DNA of 64,000 nt from Burkholderia anthina (GCF_902498995.1 NZ_CABVLY010000008.1:206017-270016), one strand, 5' to 3'. Shown: positions 43,761 through 53,807, counted from the stretch's first letter. Made by a program: numbers and translations. Notes: generated by a model from the sequence alone, not told the origin.

Positions 43761-44881
43761 GCACGACGCTTCGAAGCCCGCTTCACAGCCCGCTTCACAG
43801 CCCGCTGCATACGCCGCTATGCGACCTGCTCGGCTGCCGCTACCCGATCGTGCAGACCGCGATGGGCTGGGTGGCCGACGCGCGGCTCGTCGCGGCGACC
43901 GCGAACGCGGGCGGCTTCGGCTTCCTCGCGGGCGCGACGCTCGAACCCGAGCAGGTCGAGGCCGAGATCCTGAAGGTGAAGTCGCTGACGGACCAGCCGT
44001 TCGGCATCAATTTCCACATGTTCCAGAAGAACGCGCAGCAGGTCGTCGAACTGGCGATCAAGCACAAGCTGCGTGCAGTGAGCTACGGCCGCGGGCCGGA
44101 CGCGAAGACGATCCGCCGCTTCAAGGACGCCGGCATCGTCTGCATGCCGACCGTCGGCGCGCCGAAGCATGCGGCGAAGGCGGTCGAGCTCGGCGCGGAC
44201 ATCGTGACGGTGCAGGGCGCGGAAGGCGGCGGCCACACGGGCTCGGTGCCGACCACGCTGCTGCTGCCGAAGGTGCTCGACGCGGTACGGGTGCCGGTGG
44301 TCGCGGCCGGCGGCTTCTTCGACGGGCGCGGGCTGGCTGCCGCGCTGGCCTACGGCGCGGCCGGCATCGCGATGGGCACGCGTTTCCTGATGAGCGCCGA
44401 ATCGCCGGTGCCGCGCGCGACGCTCGAACGCTACGTCGCGGTTGGCGATCCGGCACGCATCCGCGTGTCGAACGCGCTCGACGGGCTGCCGCAACGGATG
44501 ATCGACAACCCGTATCTGCTGAAGCTCGAACGCTTCGGCCCGCTGCGTCGTACGTGGTTCGCGCTGAAAACTGCCGACGCGTGGCGCCGCCAGAACGGGC
44601 TGGGCACGACTGACATGCTGAGCCTCGCGATCAAGGCGCTGCGCTCGCACGACTACACGGCGAGCCAGACGCTGATGGCCGCGAACGCGCCGTTCCTGAT
44701 CCAGCGCGCGATCGTCGACGGGCGTCCGGACGAAGGCGTGCTGCCGAGCGGCCAGGCGGCCGCGATGATCGGCGCGATCGAATCGTGCGATGCGCTGATC
44801 GCGCGGATCGTCGCGGAAGCCGGCGAACGGCTCGATGCGCTGGCCGCATTGCGCGGCGCGGCAGCGGCACAGGCTGCGTAA
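43757..44881 (+). CDS. ipdC: IpdC-like flavin enzyme (nitronate monooxygenase family)
   Basis: 374 residues, FMN TIM barrel: CRYPIVQTAMGWVADARLVA, NAGGFGFLAG, GAEGGGHTGSVPTTLLLP and AAGGFFDGRGLAAALAYGA. Annotated in general as 2-nitropropane dioxygenase; in steroid clusters IpdC acts on the HIP-CoA intermediate before ring cleavage. The extreme N-terminus is a tandem SPLH repeat (three 12-base units). Overlaps the preceding stop by four bases. Confidence 0.83.
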   Translation: MSTTLRSPLHSPLHSPLHTPLCDLLGCRYPIVQTAMGWVADARLVAATANAGGFGFLAGATLEPEQVEAEILKVKSLTDQPFGINFHMFQKNAQQVVELAIKHKLRAVSYGRGPDAKTIRRFKDAGIVCMPTVGAPKHAAKAVELGADIVTVQGAEGGGHTGSVPTTLLLPKVLDAVRVPVVAAGGFFDGRGLAAALAYGAAGIAMGTRFLMSAESPVPRATLERYVAVGDPARIRVSNALDGLPQRMIDNPYLLKLERFGPLRRTWFALKTADAWRRQNGLGTTDMLSLAIKALRSHDYTASQTLMAANAPFLIQRAIVDGRPDEGVLPSGQAAAMIGAIESCDALIARIVAEAGERLDALAALRGAAAAQAA

Positions 44882-44906
44882 AAAACATCACAGGGAGGCT
44901 TTGGAG

Positions 44907-45710
44907 ATGACAGCATCCAATCAACCGGGCGGCGCGATGCCGTTCCGGATCGAGCGCGCCGACGGCATCGCCGAACTGGTGATCGCCCATCCGCCCGTGA
45001 ACGCGCTCGACGCGCAAGGCTGGCATGCGCTCGCGCGTGCGCTCGACGCGCTCGGCAGCGATGACGACGTGCGCGTGATCGTCGTGCGCGGAGAAGGCCG
45101 CGGTTTCTGCGCGGGCGTCGACATCAAGGAGCTGGCCGCGCATCCGGAGCGGATCGTGCCGGTCAACGCCGGCAACTACGAGACGTTCCGCGCGGTGCAC
45201 CGCAACCCGAAGCCGGTGATCGCGGCCGTGCACGGTTTCGTGCTCGGCGGCGGGATCGGCATCTGCGGCGCGGCGGACATCGTCGTCGCGGCCGATTGCG
45301 CGCGCTTCGGCGTGCCCGAGATCGACCGCGGCGCGATGGGCGGCGGCGCGCATCTGCAGCGGCTGTTCGGCGTGCAGAAGGTGCGCGCGATGTACTTCAC
45401 CGGCGAGATGATCGATGCGGCCGAAGCGTACCGGCTCGGCGCGCTCGAGCAGGTCGTGACGCGCGACGCGCTGCGCGACGCGGCGCTCGCGATCGCCCGC
45501 AGGATCGCGGCGAAGAGCCCGGCGATGGTGCGGCTCGCGAAGGAGGCGCTCAACGGCGTCGAGGACGGCGATCTCGAGGACAAGTACCGCTGGGAGCAGG
45601 GTTTCACGCTGCAGGCGTACATGACGAACGACTCGACGGAAGCGCGTGCCGCGTTCGTCGAGAAGCGCGACGCGCAGTTCGACGCGCAGGCCGAGGAGGC
45701 ACGCGCATGA
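44907..45710 (+). CDS. echA20: EchA20-like ring D hydrolase (crotonase family)
   Basis: 267 residues with EGRGFCAGVDIKELAAHPER (oxyanion hole), VIAAVHGFVLGGGIGICGAA and the C-terminal KEALNGVEDGDLEDKYRWEQGF, which closely resembles Mycobacterium EchA20 as remembered. EchA20 opens ring D of the CoA-bound intermediate before IpdAB opens ring C. GGAG lies just before ATG 44907. Overlaps the next gene (ATGA). Confidence 0.83.
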   Translation: MTASNQPGGAMPFRIERADGIAELVIAHPPVNALDAQGWHALARALDALGSDDDVRVIVVRGEGRGFCAGVDIKELAAHPERIVPVNAGNYETFRAVHRNPKPVIAAVHGFVLGGGIGICGAADIVVAADCARFGVPEIDRGAMGGGAHLQRLFGVQKVRAMYFTGEMIDAAEAYRLGALEQVVTRDALRDAALAIARRIAAKSPAMVRLAKEALNGVEDGDLEDKYRWEQGFTLQAYMTNDSTEARAAFVEKRDAQFDAQAEEARA

Positions 45711-46876
45711 AACTCGCCTATACGCCGCAGCAACAGGCGTTCCGCGCGGAAATCCGCGCATGGCTCGCCGCGCACGTGCCGCGCGAGCGGCTGCCGAGCT
45801 TCGATACGGAAGAAGGCTTCGCCGCGCACCGCGAATGGGAGCGCACGCTGCACTCGGGCCGCTGGAGCATGGTCACGTGGCCGCGCGAGCTGGGCGGGCG
45901 CGGCTGCGACCTGATCGAGTGGCTGATTTTCGAGGAAGAGTACTGGCGCGCGGACGCACCGATGCGCGTGAACCAGAACGGCATCTTCCTGCTCGGCCCG
46001 ACGCTGATGGACTTCGGCACCGATGCGCAGAAGGCGCGCTTCCTGCCCGCGATGGCGGCCGGCGAGCACGTGTGGGCGCAGGGCTGGTCGGAGCCGAACG
46101 CGGGCTCGGACATGGCCGCGATCCGCACCACCGCGATCCGTATCGGCGACGAATACGTGCTCAACGGCCAGAAGATCTGGTCGACCCGCGCGGTGTGGGC
46201 CGACTGGCTGTTCGGGCTGTTCAGGAGCGACCCCGAATCGTCGCGTCACCACGGCCTCACGTTCCTGATGGTGCCGCTGTCGACGCCGGGCATCACGGTG
46301 CGGCCGATCCGCCAGTTGAACGGGCAGACGGGTTTCGCGGAAATCTTCTTCGACGACGTGCGCGTGCCGGTCGAGAACCGCCTCGCGGCCGAAGGCGCGG
46401 GCTGGCAGGTCGCGATGGCGACGGCCGGCTTCGAGCGCGGGCTGATGCTGCGTTCGCCCGCACGCTTCCAGCGCACCGCGCAGGCGCTGCGCGACCTGTA
46501 TCTCGCGCACCGCGACAGCGCGGATCGCGACCCGACGCTGCGCGAGCGCGTGGTGTCCGCGTGGATGGACGCACAGGCCTACGCGCTGTCGACCTACGCG
46601 ACCGCGAGCCGGCTGCTCAAGGGCGGCCATATCGGCGCGGAGTCGAGCACCAACAAGGTGTTCTGGTCGGAACTCGACCTGCGGATGCACCAGACCGCGC
46701 TCGACATCCTCGGCGCGCACGGCGAGGTCGTCCCGCGGACGGCCGCGCAGCACGCCACGCTCGGCCACTGGCTCGACGGCTTCCTGTTCGCGCAGGCCGG
46801 CCCGATCTATGCGGGCACCAACGAGATCCAGCGCAACATCGTCGCCGAACGGATGCTCGGCATGCCGCGCGCGTAA
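45707..46876 (+). CDS. Acyl-CoA dehydrogenase, FadE30-like
   Basis: 389 residues, full ACAD fold: MKLAYTPQQQAFRAEIRAWL, WAQGWSEPNAGSDMAAIRT, NGQKIWSTRAVWADWLFGLF and YAGTNEIQRNIVAERMLGMP. The N-terminus and length fit FadE30, which dehydrogenates HIP-CoA. Followed by a second, more divergent ACAD gene 35 bases on, the arrangement of heterotetrameric steroid-type ACADs, so it may be the catalytic half of such a pair. Confidence 0.85.
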   Translation: MKLAYTPQQQAFRAEIRAWLAAHVPRERLPSFDTEEGFAAHREWERTLHSGRWSMVTWPRELGGRGCDLIEWLIFEEEYWRADAPMRVNQNGIFLLGPTLMDFGTDAQKARFLPAMAAGEHVWAQGWSEPNAGSDMAAIRTTAIRIGDEYVLNGQKIWSTRAVWADWLFGLFRSDPESSRHHGLTFLMVPLSTPGITVRPIRQLNGQTGFAEIFFDDVRVPVENRLAAEGAGWQVAMATAGFERGLMLRSPARFQRTAQALRDLYLAHRDSADRDPTLRERVVSAWMDAQAYALSTYATASRLLKGGHIGAESSTNKVFWSELDLRMHQTALDILGAHGEVVPRTAAQHATLGHWLDGFLFAQAGPIYAGTNEIQRNIVAERMLGMPRA

Positions 46877-46911
46877 GCGCGCCGGCGCCCCCCTCACTGA
46901 ACGGACATCGT

Positions 46912-47979
46912 ATGGATTTCGTATTCGATGAAGACCAGGAAGCGCTCGCGGACAGCGTGAAGCGCCTGCTGATGACCGAGATGACGCCCGAGCTGATCCG
47001 CGAGCTGTGGGCCACGCCGACGGGCCGCTCCGACACGCTGTGGTCGCTGTTCGCGTCGCAGGGGCTGACCGCCGTGTCGGTATCCGAAGCGCACGGCGGT
47101 CTCGGCCTGACCGAAGTCGAATGGGCGCTGCTCGCGCAGACCTACGGCTACTTCGGCAGCCCCGAGCCGTTGCTGGAAACGGCGCTCGTGTCGGCCGGCG
47201 TGCTCGCGCGGCTGCCTGCGAGCGGCTGGCGCGACGCGCTGCTGCGCGACATCGCCGAAGGGCGCGCGCGCGTCGCGCTCGTGCATCCGGTGAACCCGTA
47301 TGCGGCCGACGTGCACGTCGCGCAAACGCTGCTGTGCGAGCACCGCGGCGAGCTGCACCGCGTCGATCCCGCGCAATGCGCGTGGCGCGCGGTCGACAGC
47401 GTCGACCCGTCGCGGCGCCTGTTCGCGCTCGACTGGGAACCGTCGGCAAGCACCCGCATCGCGGGTGCCGATGAAGCCGCGCCGCTGCTCGATCGCGCGC
47501 TCGACCACGGCGCGTTCGCGGTTGCCGCGCAGCTGCTCGGCCTCACGCAGCGCGTGCTCGACGTCGCGATCGACTACAGCGCGCAGCGCAAGCAGTTCGG
47601 CAAGGCGATCGGCTCGTACCAGGCGCTCAAGCACCTGCTCGCCGACGTCGCGATCCGCTACGAGTTCGCGCGGCCGGTGGTGGCGCGCGCCGCGCAGGCG
47701 ATCGCCGACGATCACCCGCAGCGGGCCGTGCTCGTATCGCACGCGAAGCTCGCGGCGGCCTCGGCCGCACAGCTGGCCGCGCGTCACACGATGCAGGTGC
47801 ACGGCGCGATCGGCTACACATGGGAGCTCGATCTGCAGATCTTCATGAAGCGGATCTGGGCGCTGTCCGGCAGCTGGGGCGACACCGCATTCCACAAGGC
47901 CCGCGTGACCGACGCGATCCTCGGCGACGCATTGCGGATCGGCCCCGCGCAGACCTTCGATTTCGAGGAAACCAACTGA
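46912..47979 (+). CDS. Acyl-CoA dehydrogenase family protein (partner subunit type)
   Basis: 355 residues, shorter and more divergent than its neighbour: MDFVFDEDQEALADSVKRLL, HGGLGLTEVEWALLAQTYGY, YSAQRKQFGKAIGSYQALKH and QVHGAIGYTWELDLQIFMKR. The middle beta domain is shortened. Such proteins form alpha2-beta2 dehydrogenases with the adjacent gene product in cholesterol degraders. Its start codon lies at 46912; its stop overlaps the thiolase start by one base. Confidence 0.83.
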   Translation: MDFVFDEDQEALADSVKRLLMTEMTPELIRELWATPTGRSDTLWSLFASQGLTAVSVSEAHGGLGLTEVEWALLAQTYGYFGSPEPLLETALVSAGVLARLPASGWRDALLRDIAEGRARVALVHPVNPYAADVHVAQTLLCEHRGELHRVDPAQCAWRAVDSVDPSRRLFALDWEPSASTRIAGADEAAPLLDRALDHGAFAVAAQLLGLTQRVLDVAIDYSAQRKQFGKAIGSYQALKHLLADVAIRYEFARPVVARAAQAIADDHPQRAVLVSHAKLAAASAAQLAARHTMQVHGAIGYTWELDLQIFMKRIWALSGSWGDTAFHKARVTDAILGDALRIGPAQTFDFEETN

Positions 47980-49130
47980 TGAAACAAGCCTATATCGTCG
48001 ACGCGCTGCGCACGCCGACCGGCCGCCGCAAGGGCGGGCTCGCGCACGTGCATGCGGCGGACCTCGGCGGCTTCGTGCTGAAGACGCTCGTCGAACGCAA
48101 CGCGATCCCGGCCGATGACTACGACGACGTGGTGTTCGGCTGCGTCGACACGATCGGTCCGCTCGCGGGCAACATCGCGCGCACCTGCTGGCTCGCCGCG
48201 GGGCTGCCGCTGCAGGTGCCGGGCGTGACGGTCGACCGCCAGTGCGGCTCGTCGCAGCAGGCGGTGCACTTCGCCGCGCAGGCCGTGATGAGCGGCGTGC
48301 AGGACGTCGTCGTCGCGGGCGGCGTGCAGACGATGACGCAGATCCCGATCTCGTCGGCGATGACCTGTGCGGCGCCGCTCGGCTTCACCGATCCGTTCTC
48401 GGGCAGCGCCGGCTGGCGCGCGCGCTTCGGCGACGCGCCGGTGTCGCAGTTCGTCGCCGCGCAGCGGATCGCCGATCACTGGAACCTGTCGCGCGACGCG
48501 ATGGAGCGCTATGCGCTGGAGAGCCACCGCCGCGCGCTCGCGGCGATCGAGGCCGGGCATTTCAAGCGGGAAATCGTGCCGCTCGAAGGTGTGCTGCACG
48601 ATGAAACGCCGCGCCCCGGCACGTCGCTGGAAAAGATGGCGACGCTCGAACCGTTGACGCCGGGGGGCTCGCTGACCGCTGCCGTCGCGAGCCAGACCTG
48701 CGATGCGGCCGCCGCGCTGCTGATCGTGTCGGAGGATGCATTGAAGCGCTACGGCCTCACGCCGCGCGCGCGCATCCATCACCTGAGCGTGCTGGGCGAC
48801 GATCCGCTGTGGATGCTGACCGCACCGATTCCGGCGACCAAGGCCGCGCTCGAGAAGGCCGGCCTCGACTGGTCGCAGATCGACGTCGTCGAGATGAACG
48901 AGGCATTCGCATCGGTCGCGCAGGCGTGGCTCGCCGACACGCGCTTCCCGCACGAGAAGACCAACCCGAACGGCGGCGGAATCGCGCTCGGCCATCCGCT
49001 CGGCGCGACCGGCGCGAGGCTGATGACGACGCTGCTGCATGAACTCGAGCGTACCGGCGGCCGTTACGGACTGCAGACGATGTGCGAAGGCGGCGGTCTC
49101 GCGAACGTCACGATCATCGAGCGCCTGTGA
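47979..49130 (+). CDS. fadA6: FadA6-like thiolase
   Basis: 383 residues with nucleophile Cys89 (VDRQCGSSQQ), His339 (LGHPLGATGAR) and Cys369 (CEGGGLANV), a complete thiolase triad. FadA6 performs the last thiolytic steps of ring C/D degradation, giving acetyl-CoA and succinyl-type CoA products. ATG shares a base with the previous stop (TGATG). A second thiolase is encoded at 53808. Confidence 0.83.
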   Translation: MKQAYIVDALRTPTGRRKGGLAHVHAADLGGFVLKTLVERNAIPADDYDDVVFGCVDTIGPLAGNIARTCWLAAGLPLQVPGVTVDRQCGSSQQAVHFAAQAVMSGVQDVVVAGGVQTMTQIPISSAMTCAAPLGFTDPFSGSAGWRARFGDAPVSQFVAAQRIADHWNLSRDAMERYALESHRRALAAIEAGHFKREIVPLEGVLHDETPRPGTSLEKMATLEPLTPGGSLTAAVASQTCDAAAALLIVSEDALKRYGLTPRARIHHLSVLGDDPLWMLTAPIPATKAALEKAGLDWSQIDVVEMNEAFASVAQAWLADTRFPHEKTNPNGGGIALGHPLGATGARLMTTLLHELERTGGRYGLQTMCEGGGLANVTIIERL

Positions 49131-49170
49131 GCGCGTCACTTTCACGATCTCACGATCCAGGAGGCCAAGC

Positions 49171-50049
49171 ATGGGAATCTGTCACGGACGCACCGTCATC
49201 ATCACCGGCGCGGGCGGCGGGCTCGGGCGCGAATACGCGCTCGCGTTCGCGGCCGAAGGCGCGTCGGTCGTCGTCAACGACATCCGGCGCGACGCCGCGC
49301 AGGCCGTGTGCGACGAGATCGCGCGGCGCGGCGGCCGCGCGCTCGCGAATGCCGACGACATCACGACGCTCGACACCGCGCAGCGGATCGTCGACGCGGC
49401 GCGCGCGGCATTCGGCGACGTCCACGTGCTCGTGAACAACGCGGGCATCTGCCGCGACAAGATGTTCACCAGCATGAGCGAGACCGACTGGGATGACGTG
49501 ATGCGCGTGCACCTGCGCGGTCACTTCTGCCTGTCGAACGTGCTGGCGCGCGTGTGGCGCGACGCGGCGAAGACCGGCAAGCCGGTCGACGCGCGCATCG
49601 TCAACACGAGTTCCGGCGCCGGGCTGCAAGGCTCGATCGGCCAGTCGAACTACGGCGCGGCGAAGGCCGGCATCGCTGCGCTCACGCTGATGCAGGCGGT
49701 CGAGCTGCAGCGCTACGGCGTGCGCGTGAACGCGCTCGCGCCGGCCGCGCGCACGTCGATGACCGAAGGCGTGTTCGCCGACATGATGAAGAAGCCCGAG
49801 AACGGCGGCTTCGACTATTTCGATCCGGCCAACGTCGCGCCGCTCGTCGTGTGGCTCGGCAGCGCGGCGTCGGCCGACGTGACGGGCCAGGTGTTCGAGG
49901 TCGCGGGCGGGATGATCGCGGTCGCCGAAGGCTGGCGCACAGGCCCGAGCGTCGATCGCGGCGCGCGCTGGGCGCCGGCCGACGTCGGCCCGGCGGTCGC
50001 GCGGCTGCTCGCCGATGCGCGCCCCGCGCAGCGCGTGTACGGGAGCTGA
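49171..50049 (+). CDS. SDR-family dehydrogenase
   Basis: 292 residues: TGxxxGxG in IITGAGGGLGREYALAF, NNAG in LVNNAGICRDKMF, and the catalytic set in NTSSGAGLQG plus SNYGAAKAG. The N-terminus resembles the dehydrogenase domain of 17beta-HSD4/MFE proteins and mycobacterial steroid-cluster SDRs. A C-terminal extension of about 30 residues is unassigned. Likely oxidises a hydroxyacyl-CoA or hydroxysteroid intermediate. CAGGAGG precedes ATG 49171. Confidence 0.82.
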   Translation: MGICHGRTVIITGAGGGLGREYALAFAAEGASVVVNDIRRDAAQAVCDEIARRGGRALANADDITTLDTAQRIVDAARAAFGDVHVLVNNAGICRDKMFTSMSETDWDDVMRVHLRGHFCLSNVLARVWRDAAKTGKPVDARIVNTSSGAGLQGSIGQSNYGAAKAGIAALTLMQAVELQRYGVRVNALAPAARTSMTEGVFADMMKKPENGGFDYFDPANVAPLVVWLGSAASADVTGQVFEVAGGMIAVAEGWRTGPSVDRGARWAPADVGPAVARLLADARPAQRVYGS

Positions 50050-50052
50050 GCC

Positions 50053-51300
50053 ATGGATCTGGCGCTCACCGACGAACAGGCGATGATCCGCGACGCGGCG
50101 GCCGACGTGCTCGCCGAACGCAGTGCGTCCGCCGACGTGCGCCGCGCAATCGAGCACGCCGCCGGCCGCGACGATGCGCTGTGGGGCGCACTGGCCGGCG
50201 AGCTCGGCTGGAATGCGCTGTCGCTGCCGGAAGCCGCGGGCGGGATGGGGCTCGGCGCGCTCGAACAGATGCTGCTGATGGAACAGCTCGGCCGGCGCAT
50301 CGCATGCGTGCCGTATTTTTCGACCGCGTGTCTGGCCGCGACCGCGCTGGCCGGCTGCGCCGATACGGCCGCCGCCACCGGCTGGCTCGCGAAGATTGCC
50401 GAAGGCGCGTGCAGCGCGACGCTGGCGCTGTCGTTCGAACTGCCTACCGGCTCATCGCAACTGCCGGTCGTTGCCGAAGAAGCGGCGGGCGGCTACGCGC
50501 TGTCGGGCGCGATCGAACAGGTGATCGACGGCGCGCGCGCCGACCTGCTGCTGATCCCGGCGTGGATCGCGAACGAAGGGCAGTCGATCGGGCTGTTCGC
50601 GATCGACGTCGCGACGGCGGCCGGCCTGAGCGTCACGCCGCTCGACACGCTCGACGCGACGCGGCCGATCGCGCGGGTCGCGTTCGACGAAACCCGCGTG
50701 AGCCGCGACGCGTTGTTCGCCAGCGGCGCCGTTGCCGCCCAGCTGCTCGATCGCGCTGCCTGGTTCGCCGCGCTCGCGCTGGCCGCCGAACAACTCGGCG
50801 GCGCACAGCACTGCCTCGACCTGACGCTCGACTACACCGGCCAGCGCGTGCAGTTCGGTCGCGCGATCGCGTCGTTCCAGGCGGTCAAGCATCGCTGCGC
50901 ACAGATGATGGTGCTGATCGAATCCGCACGTTCGGCCGTGCTCGGCGCGGCGCATGCGTGGGACGCGGAAGCGGGCAGCAGCACGCCCGGCGCCGCACTG
51001 CGCGCCGACGTCGCGGCCGCGAAGGCCGCCGCCAACGACGCGTATGCGTTTTGCGCGCAGGAGGCGATCCAGTTGCACGGCGGCGTCGGCTTCACATGGG
51101 AATACGACCCGCATCTCTATTTCAAGCGCGCGCAGGCGTCGGGTGCGCAGTTCGGCAGCACGCCGCAACTGCTCGAATGGATCGCAGGCCATGCGATCGA
51201 CGGCGGCACGTCGCAACACGACGCGGTGCCCGCGTCGGCGCCGCCGTCGGTTTCGATCGCCGCGCGTCCGTCCGCCGCGCGCACGGGAGCACGCCAATGA
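50053..51300 (+). CDS. Acyl-CoA dehydrogenase family protein (partner subunit type)
   Basis: 415 residues: MDLALTDEQAMIRDAAADVL, LSLPEAAGGMGLGALEQMLL, YTGQRVQFGRAIASFQAVKH and QLHGGVGFTWEYDPHLYFKR. Like the protein at 46912 it is the divergent member of an adjacent ACAD pair (next gene overlaps by four bases). The last 45 residues are Ala/Pro/Ser rich and unlike the family. Probable half of a heteromeric steroid-CoA dehydrogenase. Confidence 0.83.
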   Translation: MDLALTDEQAMIRDAAADVLAERSASADVRRAIEHAAGRDDALWGALAGELGWNALSLPEAAGGMGLGALEQMLLMEQLGRRIACVPYFSTACLAATALAGCADTAAATGWLAKIAEGACSATLALSFELPTGSSQLPVVAEEAAGGYALSGAIEQVIDGARADLLLIPAWIANEGQSIGLFAIDVATAAGLSVTPLDTLDATRPIARVAFDETRVSRDALFASGAVAAQLLDRAAWFAALALAAEQLGGAQHCLDLTLDYTGQRVQFGRAIASFQAVKHRCAQMMVLIESARSAVLGAAHAWDAEAGSSTPGAALRADVAAAKAAANDAYAFCAQEAIQLHGGVGFTWEYDPHLYFKRAQASGAQFGSTPQLLEWIAGHAIDGGTSQHDAVPASAPPSVSIAARPSAARTGARQ

Positions 51301-52502
51301 ACAGCGAAACGCGCGAACAGCAATTGCGGCACGAAGTCGCCGACTGGGTGCAATCGCACCTGACCGGCGAATTCGCGTGCCTGACATACCGCGGCGGCCC
51401 CGGCGACGAGGAAGCGTTTCCCTCGCTGCGCAAGGCATGGGAGCGGGCGCTGGCCGAAGGCGGCTGGACCGGCCTCGGCTGGCCGACCGACGCGGGCGGC
51501 CGCGGCTTCACCGTTGCCGAGCAGGTGATTTTCCACGAGGAATACGCGCGCGCCGGCGGCCCCGGCCGGATGGGCCATATCGGCGAAGGGCTGCTCGGGC
51601 CGACGCTCGTCGCGTGCGGCACCGACGACCAGCGCGCGCGCTTCCTGCCGGGGATTCTCGCGGGCACGCAGTTCTGGTGCCAGGGCTACTCGGAACCGGG
51701 CGCGGGCTCGGATCTCGCGAACGTGCGCACGCGCGCCGAACAGGACGCGGACGGCACGTGGCGCGTATACGGCCAGAAGGTGTGGACGTCGCTCGCGCAC
51801 GATTCCGACTGGATCTTCGTGCTCGCGCGCACCGATCCGGCGTCGAAGGGCAACAAGGGGCTGTCGTTCCTGCTGATGCCGCTCGACCAGCCTGGCATCG
51901 AGATTCGCCCGATCAAGCAGCTCAACGGCGGTGCCGAATTCAACGAAGTGTTCTTCGACGGCGCGCGTGCGGAAGCACGTGACCTCGTCGGTGTACCCGG
52001 CGACGGCTGGCGGATCGCGATGACGCTGCTCGGTTTCGAGCGCGGCATGTCGACGCTCGGCCAGCAGATGCAGTTCGTGCGCGAACTTGAATGGGTGATC
52101 GACGCCGCGCGCGCATCGGGCGCCGATCGCGACCCGGTGCTGCGCCAGCGGATCGGCCGCGCGTGGGCCGGGCTGCGCGTGATGCGCTACAACGCGCTGC
52201 GGATGCTGTCGGGCGCCGGCGACGCGAACGGCGGCGCCGCCGCACCGCTGCGCCGCGAGGCGCTGATCTACAAGTACTTCTGGTCGAACTGGCACCGCGA
52301 CCTCGGCCAGCTCGCGATGGACGCGCTCGGGGCCCGCGCGAACGTGATCGACCCGGCCGACGAGAAGCTCACCCATCTGCAGCGCGTATTCCTGTTCTCC
52401 CGTGCGGACACGATCTACGCCGGCACCAACGAAATCCAGCTCAACATCATGGCCGAGCGCGGGCTCGGCATGCCGAGAGAACCGCGAGGACAACACGCAT
52501 GA
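51297..52502 (+). CDS. Acyl-CoA dehydrogenase
   Basis: 401 residues: WCQGYSEPGAGSDLANVRTR, YGQKVWTSLAHDSDWIFVLA, LLGFERGMSTLGQQMQF and YAGTNEIQLNIMAERGLGMP. Full-length ACAD with FAD and substrate elements, paired with the preceding gene (ATGA overlap). Resembles FadE-type enzymes of the cholesterol regulon; which intermediate it desaturates is not determinable here. Confidence 0.84.
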   Translation: MNSETREQQLRHEVADWVQSHLTGEFACLTYRGGPGDEEAFPSLRKAWERALAEGGWTGLGWPTDAGGRGFTVAEQVIFHEEYARAGGPGRMGHIGEGLLGPTLVACGTDDQRARFLPGILAGTQFWCQGYSEPGAGSDLANVRTRAEQDADGTWRVYGQKVWTSLAHDSDWIFVLARTDPASKGNKGLSFLLMPLDQPGIEIRPIKQLNGGAEFNEVFFDGARAEARDLVGVPGDGWRIAMTLLGFERGMSTLGQQMQFVRELEWVIDAARASGADRDPVLRQRIGRAWAGLRVMRYNALRMLSGAGDANGGAAAPLRREALIYKYFWSNWHRDLGQLAMDALGARANVIDPADEKLTHLQRVFLFSRADTIYAGTNEIQLNIMAERGLGMPREPRGQHA

Positions 52503-53299
52503 CCGAACCCCAGATCCAGAACGCCCCGGCCTACGTCCCGGGCCACCAGCTGCTCGCCGGCAAATCGGTGCTGATCACGGCCGCCGCCGGCGCCGGCATC
52601 GGCTTCGCGGCCGCGCGCCGTTGCGCGGAGGAAGGCTGCCGCGCGCTGTTCGTCTCCGACATCCACGAGAAGCGTCTCGAACAGGCGGTGGAGACGCTGC
52701 GCGCCGAAACGGGGCTGCGGCAGATCTACGGCCGCCTGTGCAACGTCGCGGTGGAAGACGACGTGCAGGCGCTCGTGGCCGACGCGCAGCACAAACTCGA
52801 CGGCGTCGACGTATTGATCAACAACGCCGGGCTCGGCGGGGCGAAGCGCATCGTCGAAATGGACGATGCCGAATGGTCGCGGGTGATCGACATTAGCCTG
52901 ACCGGGACGTTCCGGATGACGCGCGCGATGCTGCCGCACATGCAGGCCCGCGGCCGCGGCGCGATCGTCAACAACGCATCGGTGCTCGGCTGGCGCGCGC
53001 AGGCGGAACAGGCGCACTACGCGGCGGCGAAGGCGGGCGTGATGGCGCTCACGCGTTGCGCGGCGCTCGAAGCGTCGCCGTACGGGGTGCGCATCAACGC
53101 GGTCGCGCCGAGCATCGCGATGCACGATTTTCTGAAGAAGTCGGCGCCGGCCGACTTGCTGAATCAACTGGCGTCGCGCGAAGCCTTCGGGCGCGCCGCC
53201 GAAGTCTGGGAGGTCGCGAACGTGATGGTGTTTCTTGCAAGCGATTACGCGTCGTACATGACGGGCGAAGTGCTGTCGGTCAGCAGCCAGCACGCATGA
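52499..53299 (+). CDS. SDR-family dehydrogenase, IpdF-like
   Basis: 266 residues: [37 protein letters not shown], and catalytic [20 protein letters not shown] with Tyr and Lys intact. The length and N-terminal extension before the Rossmann fold resemble IpdF, the hydroxy-HIP-CoA dehydrogenase. Overlaps both neighbours by four bases. Confidence 0.8.
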   Translation: MTEPQIQNAPAYVPGHQLLAGKSVLITAAAGAGIGFAAARRCAEEGCRALFVSDIHEKRLEQAVETLRAETGLRQIYGRLCNVAVEDDVQALVADAQHKLDGVDVLINNAGLGGAKRIVEMDDAEWSRVIDISLTGTFRMTRAMLPHMQARGRGAIVNNASVLGWRAQAEQAHYAAAKAGVMALTRCAALEASPYGVRINAVAPSIAMHDFLKKSAPADLLNQLASREAFGRAAEVWEVANVMVFLASDYASYMTGEVLSVSSQHA

Positions 53300-53784
53300 T
53301 GGCGACGACCCTCGACCCCGTGCGCGCGATGCCCCGCGTGTTCGCGCATCCCGGCGAACTAGCGGCGGCCGTCGGCGACACGCTCGGCGCGAGCGCGTGG
53401 CTCGCGATCGACCAGATCCGCATCGACGGCTTCGCCGACGCGACGGGCGATCACCAGTGGGTGCACGTCGACCCGGTGCGCGCGAAGGACGGCCCGTTCG
53501 GCGCGTGCATCGCGCACGGCTACCTGACGCTGTCGCTCGTCAACCATTTCCTGCCGCAGATCGTGCGCATCGACGGCGCGCGGCTCGGCGTGAACTACGG
53601 CTGCGACAGGATCCGCTTCCCGGCGCCGGTGAAGGTCGGCGCACGCGTGCGCGGCGTCGGCGAGCTGCTGCGCGTCGAGCCGTTCGACGGCGGCGTGCAG
53701 GCGTGGGTCCGCGTGACCGTCGAGATCGAAGGCGAGGCCAAACCCGGCTGCGTCGCCGACACGATCAGCCGCTACACCTTCTAG
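53296..53784 (+). CDS. MaoC-family enoyl-CoA hydratase
   Basis: 162 residues, single hotdog domain. The hydratase-2 motif is present as [20 protein letters not shown] near residue 48 with Asp and His of the catalytic pair, followed by [12 protein letters not shown]-specific hydration of an unsaturated CoA ester in the pathway is expected. ATG 53296 overlaps the SDR stop; ATG 53299 is the alternative. Confidence 0.86.
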   Translation: MMATTLDPVRAMPRVFAHPGELAAAVGDTLGASAWLAIDQIRIDGFADATGDHQWVHVDPVRAKDGPFGACIAHGYLTLSLVNHFLPQIVRIDGARLGVNYGCDRIRFPAPVKVGARVRGVGELLRVEPFDGGVQAWVRVTVEIEGEAKPGCVADTISRYTF

Positions 53785-53807
53785 TTTCCGATTCAGAGAG
53801 TCAGCTC

